Of a stretch of 64,000 nt of DNA, positions 56,659 to 64,000 are shown piece by piece (within the stretch, counting starts at the first letter, position 1; each line of letters opens with the position of its first letter). The position numbers were made by a program, and so were the translations under genes. The notes beneath the pieces are model-generated. The model had not been told where the DNA came from and did no database searches. It saw only the letters and a program-made list of their open reading frames with translations. Origin of the DNA: Dermatobacter hominis (GTDB lineage: Bacteria; Actinomycetota; Acidimicrobiia; Acidimicrobiales; Microtrichaceae); assembly GCF_020715685.1 (NCBI RefSeq), contig NZ_CP085840.1, positions 2,356,001 through 2,420,000 on the forward strand. Direction: 5' to 3'.

Positions 56659-57287
56659 CCGAGCTCGTGGTGGTCGGCGCCGGCGGCCACGGCCGCGAGG
56701 TGTTCGACGCGGCGACGGCCGCAGCGCGGGCCGGCACGGCCGACTGGGACGTCGTCGGCTTCGTCGACGACGGCGACGTGGACCTCGGGCGCCTCGAGCG
56801 GCTCGGGGTGGCCCTCCTCGGCGACCTGGGCGCGCTGCTGGTGCGGCCGACCGCCTACGCGATCGGCGTGGGCACCCCCGAGGTGCGGGCACGGCTCGCG
56901 GCGCGCCTCTCGGCCCTCCCGGCCGACCCCGCGACCGTCGTGCACCCGGGGGCCCACATCGGTCCCGATGTCGAGCTCGGGGAGGGGGTCGTCGTCTTCG
57001 ACCGCACGACGATCACGACCGACGTCCGGATCGGGCGCCACACCCACCTCAACGTGGGCTGCGCTGTGCAGCACGACACCGTCGTCGGCGACTTCGTGCA
57101 GTTCAGCCCCGGGGTGTTCGTGAACGGCGACTGCGTGCTCGGCGACCACGTCTTCCTCGGCACCGGGGCGATCGTGACGCGCGGCTGCACCGTCGGCGCC
57201 GGTGCCCGCGTCGGCGCCGGCGCGGTGGTGCTCGCCGACGTCGAGCCCGGCACCACGGTCGTGGGGGTGCCGGCGCGCCCGCACTGA
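56655..57287 (+). CDS. sugar O/N-acetyltransferase (PglD/EpsM-like)
   Basis: A 210-residue protein. The N-terminal UDP-binding GAGGHGREVFDAA is followed by a left-handed beta-helix of hexapeptide repeats (about residues 95-200) with the catalytic His in AVQHDTVVGDF. It N-acetylates UDP-4-amino-sugars with acetyl-CoA in the family. The GTGA overlap with the PglC-like gene makes a coupled pair. Confidence 0.92.
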   Translation: MTELVVVGAGGHGREVFDAATAAARAGTADWDVVGFVDDGDVDLGRLERLGVALLGDLGALLVRPTAYAIGVGTPEVRARLAARLSALPADPATVVHPGAHIGPDVELGEGVVVFDRTTITTDVRIGRHTHLNVGCAVQHDTVVGDFVQFSPGVFVNGDCVLGDHVFLGTGAIVTRGCTVGAGARVGAGAVVLADVEPGTTVVGVPARPH

Positions 57288-57327
57288 GCGGTCGGCGCAG
57301 CGGGACGTCTCGCCGGCTCGAGCGGGC

Positions 57328-58374
57328 TCAGCCCCGGCGGGCCCGGCCCTGGGCGGCGGCGGGGAGGAGCAGCGGGGCGACGGCGCGCAGGTAGCGGAGC
57401 GACCGGCGGGACGGCCCTGCGACCACGAGGCCCTCGATCGTGAGGCGGCGGAAGGGCTGGGGCGACCGCCGGTGCAGCGCCATCCAGCGCCGCTCGCGGC
57501 GCGTGGGCTCGCCGTGGCCCAGCCAGTCGAGGCCGCTCCGGAGCTCGGGCGGCAGGAAGCCGCGTGCCTCGCGGGCGGGGGCCAGCGCCGACCACGAACG
57601 CAGGAGCCGCAGCACCTCGGCCCGGTCGACCGTGCCGTCGCCGAGCTGCAGGAGGTCCCGCAGGTTCGACCCCCGCGGGGTCGGCGAACCGAGCCCGACG
57701 TGGACGAGCGCGTGCGCCAGGTGGAGCTCGGGCGGCAGCGTGGGCAGATCGACGCCACCCAGCTCGAGGTCGGCGCGGGGCGACCACAGGGAGTCGGGGT
57801 CGACCAGCACGCCCCACGGACCGGTGGCGACCGTGCGGTGGAGGTCGATCTCCCAGCCACGAGGGCTCCGCAGCGTCACGCTCTTGGCGACCTCGGTCTC
57901 GTAGCGCCGCCCGACCGGTCGGAAGGCACGCTCGTACCCGGAGACGGCGAGCACGTCCGCCGCCCGCGGCAGGTCCGGCCCGCGGACGAGGAGGTCGACG
58001 TCGCCGAACTCGCGCCACGCCGGGTCCGGGTAGGCGGTGTGCGCGAGCGCCGGTCCCTTGAGGACCCGGAGGTCGATCCCGGCCCCGGTGAGGAGCGCGG
58101 CGACCCGCAGCAGCTCGGCCTCGAGCACGAGGGCGACGCCGGCGCTCTCGCGTTGCGCCGAGGCCAGGCGCTCGACGGCGGCGGGCGGCACGACCACCGC
58201 GCCGGCGTCGACCGCCGCCAAGGCGAGGCCGACGACGCGATCGGCGACCGCGCCGGCCACGAAGCGGTCCGCGCCGGGGTCGTCGAGCACCGGCGGCTCC
58301 GGGTCCCGATCGGACGGACCGTCGACGACGCCGTGGCCCACGACGGCGGTCCGAGCCCGGTCGACCGCGCTCAC
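57328..58374 (-). CDS. nucleotidyltransferase-family protein (NTP_transf_5 type)
   Basis: About 348 residues. VLKGPALAHTAYPDPAWREFGDVDLLVRGPDLPRAADVL contains the family pattern: LKG, then D-x-D-L-L-V, the metal-binding Asp pair of the pol-beta-like fold. The remainder is helical. These proteins occur in exopolysaccharide and some peptide-modification clusters; the reaction is not known. It is coupled by GTGA to the PqqD-like gene. Confidence 0.75.
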   Translation of the reverse strand: MSAVDRARTAVVGHGVVDGPSDRDPEPPVLDDPGADRFVAGAVADRVVGLALAAVDAGAVVVPPAAVERLASAQRESAGVALVLEAELLRVAALLTGAGIDLRVLKGPALAHTAYPDPAWREFGDVDLLVRGPDLPRAADVLAVSGYERAFRPVGRRYETEVAKSVTLRSPRGWEIDLHRTVATGPWGVLVDPDSLWSPRADLELGGVDLPTLPPELHLAHALVHVGLGSPTPRGSNLRDLLQLGDGTVDRAEVLRLLRSWSALAPAREARGFLPPELRSGLDWLGHGEPTRRERRWMALHRRSPQPFRRLTIEGLVVAGPSRRSLRYLRAVAPLLLPAAAQGRARRG

Positions 58375-58667
58375 GCGGCGTCCCCGTCGACGTCGAGGAT
58401 CGCGACCCCGGCCCCGACCAGCAGCTCGACCGCGGCGCCGACGCCGCCGTCGACCGGCGCGCCCTCGGGGGGCCCCGCTGCGGTCGCGGCGCGCACCAGC
58501 TCGGCCGAGGACGCACCGGCCTCGCCGAGGAGCAGCCACACCGTGCCCGCCGCGCCCGATGCGAGGACCGGGGTCGTCGCGCCGGGCGCCAGCAGCAGCA
58601 CGCCGTCGTGCACGCGCCGCCAGAGCACCCGCGGGTCCCGGCGCACGGTCCGGCCGGCGCCGCTCAT
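58371..58667 (-). CDS. PqqD-like peptide-binding protein
   Basis: A 98-residue protein. RRDPRVLWRRVHDGVLLLAPG gives the beta-strands and SGAAGTVWLLLGEAG then two helices fit the winged-helix PqqD/RRE fold, which in known systems binds a precursor peptide for a modifying enzyme. No radical-SAM gene or obvious precursor peptide is nearby. It is coupled on both sides (ATGA with the membrane protein, GTGA with the nucleotidyltransferase). Confidence 0.75.
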   Translation of the reverse strand: MSGAGRTVRRDPRVLWRRVHDGVLLLAPGATTPVLASGAAGTVWLLLGEAGASSAELVRAATAAGPPEGAPVDGGVGAAVELLVGAGVAILDVDGDAA

Positions 58668-59395
58668 GCCAGGGCCCCGCCGTCGTCGCCCGACGGGTCG
58701 TCGACCGCCGGGGTCCGGGAGATGGCGGCGCCCACGAGCACGGCCGCCGCGTCGAGGGCCAGGAGCAGCACCGCGCCGCCGAGGGCGTCGGGCCCCGACA
58801 TCGACATGATCGCCCGGCTGCCGGCGAGCGCGGTCGTGCAGTGCACGCCGGCCACGAGCGCCAGGCCCGCGCCGGTCAGCGGGCGCCGGTAGCCGAGCAG
58901 CAGGGGCGCCACGAGCACGGCGCCCACGGCCGAGGCCGTGCACATCGGCGCCACCCGCTCCGCGGCGCCGACCCACGCCGCGCCCGCGATCAGCGTGACC
59001 AGCACCGCCGTGCCGACCGGGCCCGGCGACACGCCGCGACCCTTGCGGACGATCGCGACGGGGACCAGGCACAGCCCGGCGGCGAGGGCGGGCTCGGTGT
59101 CGGGGACCGACGCCCAGATGCCGGCGAGCGAGACGATCGCGAGCACCCAGGTCCACGGGCCGAGCGGGTGGGGCGGGGCGCCGTCGTCGGCCGGGGCGAC
59201 CGCCACGCCGGCCACGACCGCCCACGGGAACCAGTGGGCGACGCCCACGATCACGGTGAGCAGGGCGGCCGCGCTGAGCACGAGACCGGGCACCCGGTCG
59301 CGGAACACCTTCGGGCCCCGCCGGTCGACCACCGCCAGCACCGTGCCGATGGCGAGCGCGATCGCCGCGAGCACGAGGTGATAGCGCTCGATCAC
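58664..59395 (-). CDS. multi-pass membrane protein, unknown function
   Basis: About 243 residues with seven to eight hydrophobic helices and short loops; the C-terminus is acidic. I recognise no family. The GTG at 59395 is the first start ahead of helix 1; there is no clear ribosome site. It heads the coupled trio with the PqqD-like protein and the nucleotidyltransferase and diverges from the epimerase. Confidence 0.65.
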   Translation of the reverse strand: MIERYHLVLAAIALAIGTVLAVVDRRGPKVFRDRVPGLVLSAAALLTVIVGVAHWFPWAVVAGVAVAPADDGAPPHPLGPWTWVLAIVSLAGIWASVPDTEPALAAGLCLVPVAIVRKGRGVSPGPVGTAVLVTLIAGAAWVGAAERVAPMCTASAVGAVLVAPLLLGYRRPLTGAGLALVAGVHCTTALAGSRAIMSMSGPDALGGAVLLLALDAAAVLVGAAISRTPAVDDPSGDDGGALA

Positions 59396-59473
59396 CCCTG
59401 TAGGGTGCCAGCCGCAGCCCCGAACCGGGGCACGGCGGTACCAGGGGCGAGCGAGGCAGAGGGTCCGGCAGGC

Positions 59474-60430
59474 ATGCACATCGTGGTCACCGGTGGCGCG
59501 GGGTTCATCGGCGCCAACCTCTGCACCCACCTCCTCGCCCGACCCGAGATCGAGCGCGTGAGCGTCATCGACGACCTCTCCACCGGGTTCCGGACGAACC
59601 TCGACGGCGTCGACGTCCGGCTGCGCGAGGGTTCGATCCTCGACCCGGACGCGCTGGACGAGGTGATCGGCGACGCCGACGCGGTGATCCACCTGGCGGC
59701 ACGGGGCTCGGTGCCCCGGTCGGTCGCGGACCCGCTCGCGTCGCACCACGCCAACGCCACGGGCACGCTCCAGGTCCTCGAGGCGGCCCGCCGGGCGGGC
59801 GACGTGCAGGTGGTGGTGGCGTCGTCCTCGTCGGTCTACGGCGCCAACCCCACCCTGCCCAAGGTCGAGGACATGGTCGCCCGGCCGATGAGCCCCTACG
59901 CCGGGTCCAAGCTCGCGGCCGAGTCGTACACGATCGCCTGGCAGCACACGTACGGGATGCCCACGTTGGCCTTCCGCTTCTTCAACGTGTTCGGCCCGCT
60001 GCAGCCGGCGTGGCACGACTACGCCGCCGTGGTGCCGGCGTTCGTGTCGGCGGCCCTGGCGGGGCGTCCGCTGCCCGTGCACGGCGACGGGACGCAGTCC
60101 CGGGACTTCACCTACGTGGCGACCGTGTGCTCGGTGCTCACCGACGCGGTGGTCCGACGGGTCACCTCCGACGTGCCGGTCAACCTGGCGTTCGGCACCC
60201 GCACGTCGCTGCTCGACGTCATCGCCACCCTCGAGGACCTCCTGGGCCATCGGCTGGAGGTCGCGCACTCGCCGTCCCGGCCGGGCGACGTCCCGCACTC
60301 CCAGGCCGACAACGGCCGTCTCCGGGAGCTGTTCCCCACGGCGGCGCCGGTCCCCCTGCGCGACGGCCTCGCCGCCACGCTCGAGTGGTTCCGCACGCAG
60401 CCGACCGAACCGGTGCGCTCGTCGTCCTGA
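59474..60430 (+). CDS. NAD-dependent sugar-nucleotide epimerase (GalE/WbpP-like)
   Basis: A 318-residue extended SDR. NAD site is VTGGAGFIG; the active site is SSSSVYG with Tyr142 and Lys146 (PYAGSKLAAE). RFFNVFGPLQ and GDGTQSRDFTYV are landmarks of UDP-GlcNAc/UDP-glucose 4-epimerases. It supplies a sugar for the locus; which one cannot be told. It converges on the PglF-like gene. Confidence 0.9.
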   Translation: MHIVVTGGAGFIGANLCTHLLARPEIERVSVIDDLSTGFRTNLDGVDVRLREGSILDPDALDEVIGDADAVIHLAARGSVPRSVADPLASHHANATGTLQVLEAARRAGDVQVVVASSSSVYGANPTLPKVEDMVARPMSPYAGSKLAAESYTIAWQHTYGMPTLAFRFFNVFGPLQPAWHDYAAVVPAFVSAALAGRPLPVHGDGTQSRDFTYVATVCSVLTDAVVRRVTSDVPVNLAFGTRTSLLDVIATLEDLLGHRLEVAHSPSRPGDVPHSQADNGRLRELFPTAAPVPLRDGLAATLEWFRTQPTEPVRSSS

Positions 60431-60446
60431 CCGGCGCCCGGCGCCG

Positions 60447-62231
60447 TCAGGCGACGTCGGTGACGCTGTCGTCGGAGGCGCGCAGGTCGACGACCAGCGG
60501 TTCCACCGGCTCGACGCCCAGCACGTCGGCGGGCGACACCGCGTCGACGGCCACGCGCTTGATCATCGGGTGGCCCGAGGGCACGGGCACCTCGCCCTCG
60601 GCGAACAGCACCTCGCTCAGCTTCTCGCCGGGGCGGAGGCCGGTGTAGACGATCTCGACCGGCCGGTTCGACTCGGCGATCAGCCGCTTCGCGAGGTCCG
60701 CGATCCGGACCTGCTCGCCCATGTCGAGCACCATCACCTCGCCGTCGCCGCCGATGGCCCCGGCCTGGACGACGAGCTCGCACGCCTCGGGGATCGTCAT
60801 GAAGAACCGGGTGACGTCGGGGTGCGTGACCGTGACCGGGCCGCCGCGCTCGATCTGGGCCCGGAACAGCGGGAGCACCGAGCCGCGGCTGCCGAGCACG
60901 TTCCCGAACCGGACGCTGATGTAGGTCCCGTCGAACCGCCGGCCGGCATCCGCGGTCAGCTGCTCGGCGAGCCGCTTGGTGCGACCGAGCACCGACGTCG
61001 GCTCGGCGGCCTTGTCGGTGGAGATGTTCACGAAGTGGTCGACGCCGTGCGCGCCCGAGAGCTGCAGGAGGTTGGCGGTGCCAAGCACGTTCGTCTTGAA
61101 CCCCTCCTCGGGGTGCAGCTCGAGCAGCGGGAGGTGCTTCAGCGCCGCGGCGTGGAAGACGACCTCGGGCCGGTGCTCCTCGAAGACCTCGGACATCCGC
61201 TCGTGGTCCCGGATGCAGCCGACCACGATGTCGCGGGTCTCGAGCAGGCCCCGGCCCTCGAGCGAGATCTGCACCGCCTGGAGCGCCGACTCGTCGCGGT
61301 CGAGCAGCACGAGCGACGAGGGGGCGAAGCGGTGGACCTGCCGCGCCAGCTCCGAGCCGATCGAGCCGCCGGCCCCCGTGATCAGGACGCGCCGGCCGGT
61401 GACGTACCCGGCCACGGCGTCGATGTCGAGGGTGATCTCGCGCCGTCCGAGGAGGTCGGCCTCGGTGAGCGGGCGGATGTCGGCGACGCCGAGCGGCGAG
61501 CCGAACAGCTCGGCGACGGCCGGCAGCACCAGGGTGCGCAACCCGGCGGCCTCGCCCGCCTCGGCGAGCTCGCGCACCACGTCGCCGGACGCCGACGGGA
61601 TGGCGATCACGAGGGCCGTGGCACCGGTCCGCTCGGCGGCGGCCGCGATGTCCTCGCGGCTGCCGACGACCGGCACGCCCCGGACCCGAAGGTTGGCGAG
61701 ATCGGCGTTGTCGTCGAGCACGGCGACCGGCCGGAACGGCCCCGAGCCCTGCATCGAGGTGACGATCTGGAGCCCGCCGTCGCCGGCGCCGAACACGAGG
61801 ACCGGCTCCCGGCCGTCGTCCTGGCGGCGGTTCCAGCGCTCGAGCTGCGCCCGCCAGCAGAAGCGACCGCCCATCATGACGGTGAGCCCCAGGCAACCGC
61901 CGACCAGCGTGGAGCTCAGCGGCAGCGGGCGCCCGCCGAGCAGGTTGGCGAGCACGACCAGCGGGGTCACCAGGGCCACGACCTTCACCAGGCAGGCCAC
62001 CTCGTCGAAGGTGCCGTAGCGCCAGCGGTGGACGTAGAGCCCGAGGGAGCGCCCGATCAACGCCTGGGCCAGGGTGGCGACGACGCCGAGCCACAGCACC
62101 CCGACGACGTCGACCTTGGACCAGGTGAGCTCGTAGCGGACGAACGTCGCCGCGAGGAGGCCGACCATCCAGCCGAACCCGTCGAACCCCCACTGCAGCA
62201 CGAACCGGTGCCGCACGGTGTACTCGTTCAC
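60447..62231 (-). CDS. UDP-GlcNAc 4,6-dehydratase, membrane-bound (PglF/EpsC/CapD-like)
   Basis: About 594 residues. Four N-terminal membrane helices (to about 122), a first Rossmann domain (VLVFGAGDGGLQ), then an SDR domain with GAGGSIGSE (286-294) and active site STDKAAEPTSVLGRTKR. Members of this branch have Met where classical SDRs have the catalytic Tyr; here that position is Leu415. It makes UDP-4-keto-6-deoxy-GlcNAc, the substrate for the PglE-like enzyme. The GTG at 62231 has AAGGGG 7 nt upstream. Confidence 0.92.
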   Translation of the reverse strand: MNEYTVRHRFVLQWGFDGFGWMVGLLAATFVRYELTWSKVDVVGVLWLGVVATLAQALIGRSLGLYVHRWRYGTFDEVACLVKVVALVTPLVVLANLLGGRPLPLSSTLVGGCLGLTVMMGGRFCWRAQLERWNRRQDDGREPVLVFGAGDGGLQIVTSMQGSGPFRPVAVLDDNADLANLRVRGVPVVGSREDIAAAAERTGATALVIAIPSASGDVVRELAEAGEAAGLRTLVLPAVAELFGSPLGVADIRPLTEADLLGRREITLDIDAVAGYVTGRRVLITGAGGSIGSELARQVHRFAPSSLVLLDRDESALQAVQISLEGRGLLETRDIVVGCIRDHERMSEVFEEHRPEVVFHAAALKHLPLLELHPEEGFKTNVLGTANLLQLSGAHGVDHFVNISTDKAAEPTSVLGRTKRLAEQLTADAGRRFDGTYISVRFGNVLGSRGSVLPLFRAQIERGGPVTVTHPDVTRFFMTIPEACELVVQAGAIGGDGEVMVLDMGEQVRIADLAKRLIAESNRPVEIVYTGLRPGEKLSEVLFAEGEVPVPSGHPMIKRVAVDAVSPADVLGVEPVEPLVVDLRASDDSVTDVA

Positions 62232-62480
62232 TGACCGCCCCTTCACCCCGTCGGCTGGCCCCATCGCCCGACGCGAGGATCAGTGAAACACCTTCAGGTT
62301 TCGATGACAAGGCGGAAGAACCCCTACGCCAGGGTCCTGTCGGATCACCCACCGTCGATGTACGAGAGGTGGTTCTGCTCCCGTTGACGCGCGGTGCGGG
62401 TGGGCTCACACTGGAACGTCGCCCGATGAGGGCGGAGCACGTACGCGGCCGCGGTGGCCGCCAGTCCGGGGGCGACGGAG
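62232..62480. promoter_or_regulatory. divergent intergenic region with low-GC core
   Basis: A 249-bp gap between two divergent sugar genes. Around 62280-62345 the sequence is markedly richer in A/T and has a short dyad (GAAAC...GTTTC). Likely holds promoters for both directions; I could not fix -35/-10 pairs. No gene seen. Confidence 0.35.
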
Positions 62481-63749
62481 ATGGCACGGATCCAGGGCCG
62501 AGTGGTGATCATCGGGCAGGGCTACGTGGGTCTCCCGCTCGCCGTCCGGGCCGCCGAGGCGGGCTACGACGTGATCGGCTTCGAGACCGACGCCCGCAAG
62601 GTCAAGCTGCTCGACGCCGGCGTGTCCCACGTGGAGGACATCTCCGACGAGCGGCTGGCCGGCGTCGTGGCGGCCGGGCGCTACCGGGCCTCGCTCGACC
62701 CCACCGACCTCGAGGGCTTCGACGTCGCGGTCGTCTCGGTGCCCACCCCGATGGGTGACGGCGTGCCGGACCTGTCCTACATCGAGTCGGCGGCCGCCAC
62801 CGTCGCCCCGCGGATCAGCCCGGGATCGTGCGTGATCCTCGAGTCGACCACCTACCCGGGCACCACCGAGGAGCTGGTCGGCCCGATCCTCGAGGCGGGC
62901 TCCGGCCTGCGGGTCGGCGAGGACTTCCACCTCGGCTACTCCCCCGAGCGCATCGACCCCGGCAACGAGACGTGGCGGCTCGAGAACACGCCCAAGGTCG
63001 TCTCTGGCGTGGATGCGGCATCGCTCGACGCGGTGAAGGCGTTCTTCGACCGCGTCGTCGACCGCACCGTCCCCGTCTCCGGCACCCGCGAGGCCGAGCT
63101 CACGAAGCTGCTCGAGAACACGTTCCGCCACGTCAACATCGCGCTCGTGAACGAGCTCGCCGTGTTCGCGCACGACCTCGGCATCGACGTCTGGGAGGCG
63201 ATCGACGCGGCGTCCACCAAGCCGTTCGGCTACATGCGCTTCACGCCCGGTCCGGGCGTCGGCGGACACTGCCTGCCCATCGACCCGAGCTACCTGTCGT
63301 GGCAGGTGAAGCGGTCGCTCGGCCAGGCCTTCCGGTTCGTCGAGCTCGCGAACGACGTGAACGAGCACATGCCGGACTACGTCGTCCGCCGCTGCCAGGC
63401 CCTCCTCAACGACCTGTCGCTGAGCGTGAAGGGCAGCGACGTCGTGCTCTTCGGCCTGGCCTACAAGGCGAACACCGGCGACGCCCGGGAGACGCCGACC
63501 CGCGGCGTGGTCGAGGGCCTGGTCGCCCTCGGGGCGAACGTCTCGATCGCGGACCCCCACGTGGCCGACCACCAGTTCCCCGAGGGCGTGGCGCGCGTCG
63601 CGGGCACGCCGGACGACGTGGCCGCCGCCGACCTCGCCGTCTACCTCGTGGACCACGACGCGTTCGACGGCGACGCGCTCGCCGCCACCGACACGCCGGT
63701 GCTCGACACCCGGCGGGTCCTCAAGGGCGCGCGGGTCCACTACCTGTGA
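62481..63749 (+). CDS. UDP-sugar 6-dehydrogenase (WbpA/WecC-like)
   Basis: A 422-residue UDP-glucose/GDP-mannose dehydrogenase-family enzyme. NAD site VIIGQGYVGLPLA; GYSPERIDPGN and KLLENTFRHVNIALVNE are typical of UDP-N-acetylhexosamine dehydrogenases; the catalytic Cys is Cys264 (GVGGHCLPIDP). It oxidises C6 to a uronic acid. The ATG at 62481 is preferred. The stop overlaps the next gene by GTGA. Confidence 0.92.
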   Translation: MARIQGRVVIIGQGYVGLPLAVRAAEAGYDVIGFETDARKVKLLDAGVSHVEDISDERLAGVVAAGRYRASLDPTDLEGFDVAVVSVPTPMGDGVPDLSYIESAAATVAPRISPGSCVILESTTYPGTTEELVGPILEAGSGLRVGEDFHLGYSPERIDPGNETWRLENTPKVVSGVDAASLDAVKAFFDRVVDRTVPVSGTREAELTKLLENTFRHVNIALVNELAVFAHDLGIDVWEAIDAASTKPFGYMRFTPGPGVGGHCLPIDPSYLSWQVKRSLGQAFRFVELANDVNEHMPDYVVRRCQALLNDLSLSVKGSDVVLFGLAYKANTGDARETPTRGVVEGLVALGANVSIADPHVADHQFPEGVARVAGTPDDVAAADLAVYLVDHDAFDGDALAATDTPVLDTRRVLKGARVHYL

Positions 63750-64000
63750 GCGACGCGGCGGGCACGGGCACCGGCGCCGCCGGTGCGAGCGGGCTGCGCG
63801 CCCGGCTCGTGCCCGCCGGTCGGACCGCGGTCAAGGGCGCGGCCGCGGCTGCGGACCTGCTGCGGCGCGACCGGGCCGGGGTGACGGTGCTCATCTACCA
63901 CCGGGTCGGCCTGCACCTGCTCGACGGCGGAGGGGCCGGGCAGATGGACGTCGACCCGGGCGACTTCGACCGCCAGGTGGCCTGGCTCGCCGCGAACCGG
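63746..64000 (+). CDS. polysaccharide deacetylase-like protein, N-terminal part (cut by window edge)
   Basis: 85 codons are visible. After an Ala/Gly-rich start, TVLIYHRVG and DVDPGDFDRQVAWLAANR are the opening strand and first helix of NodB-type polysaccharide deacetylases. The metal-binding residues lie outside the window. GTG start coupled to the dehydrogenase. Confidence 0.75.
   Translation, partial: MSDAAGTGTGAAGASGLRARLVPAGRTAVKGAAAAADLLRRDRAGVTVLIYHRVGLHLLDGGGAGQMDVDPGDFDRQVAWLAANR

Noticed and set aside
51742-59395. Lasso-peptide or other RiPP cluster (asparagine synthase, PqqD-like, nucleotidyltransferase)
   Set aside because: No precursor peptide, transglutaminase-like peptidase or peptide exporter is visible; the AsnB keeps an intact glutaminase Cys2, unlike lasso cyclases, and the surroundings are sugar enzymes.

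Overview
The window is a dense, very GC-rich bacterial chromosome segment with many GTG starts, short gaps and frequent ATGA/GTGA overlaps. The order tRNA-Thr, tRNA-Met, rpmG, tRNA-Trp, secE, nusG, rplK, rplA, rplJ, rplL, rpoB, rpoC, rpsL, rpsG, fusA, tuf matches the core transcription/translation region of actinobacteria such as mycobacteria. A deep actinobacterium (for example class Acidimicrobiia) is my best guess from gene order and composition. I cannot name the species, and nothing here is a database result.

Layout. (1) 1-1176: end of a drug-type ABC exporter (ATPase tail plus permease), convergent with what follows. (2) 1244-22648, minus strand: rpsJ, an SRPBCC protein, tuf copy 1, fusA, rpsG, rpsL, rpoC, rpoB, rplL, rplJ, rplA, rplK, nusG, secE, tRNA-Trp, an anti-sigma/ECF-sigma pair, rpmG, tuf copy 2, tRNA-Met and tRNA-Thr. 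The two tuf copies and about 70 bp of flank appear identical over 1257 bp. Promoter-like elements can be read upstream of rpsJ, rpsL, rpoB and tRNA-Thr. (3) 22911-29646: a membrane-anchored RecF-like protein without a P-loop, a GNAT acetyltransferase coupled to a macrodomain protein, tRNA-Tyr, YajQ, HtpX, a small HAD phosphatase and acetyl-CoA synthetase. (4) 29735-41882, minus strand: a respiratory complex I operon, nuoABCDHIJKLMN, with no nuoEFG, followed by a MidA/NDUFAF7-type methyltransferase. Between nuoI and nuoJ lies a three-copy 87-bp repeat that forms an 88-codon ORF joined to both neighbours by ATGA overlaps. (5) 41961-64000: a cell-surface polysaccharide locus.

The polysaccharide locus contains a Wzz/BY-kinase-like chain-length protein, a Wzy-like membrane protein, one GT2 and three GT4 glycosyltransferases, an ABC flippase-like exporter, asparagine synthase, and a complete PglF/PglE/PglD/PglC (EpsC/N/M/L) type set. 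That set would make a UDP-N,N'-diacetylbacillosamine-like sugar and load it onto a lipid carrier. The locus also carries a sugar epimerase, a UDP-sugar dehydrogenase, the start of a polysaccharide deacetylase, and an unusual coupled trio: membrane protein, PqqD-like protein and nucleotidyltransferase.

The best candidates for something undescribed are the repeat ORF inside the nuo operon, the P-loop-less RecF-like membrane protein, the PqqD/nucleotidyltransferase trio without a radical-SAM partner, the repeated palindromes found after rplL and after acs, and the nuoEFG-less complex I operon beside its likely methyltransferase.
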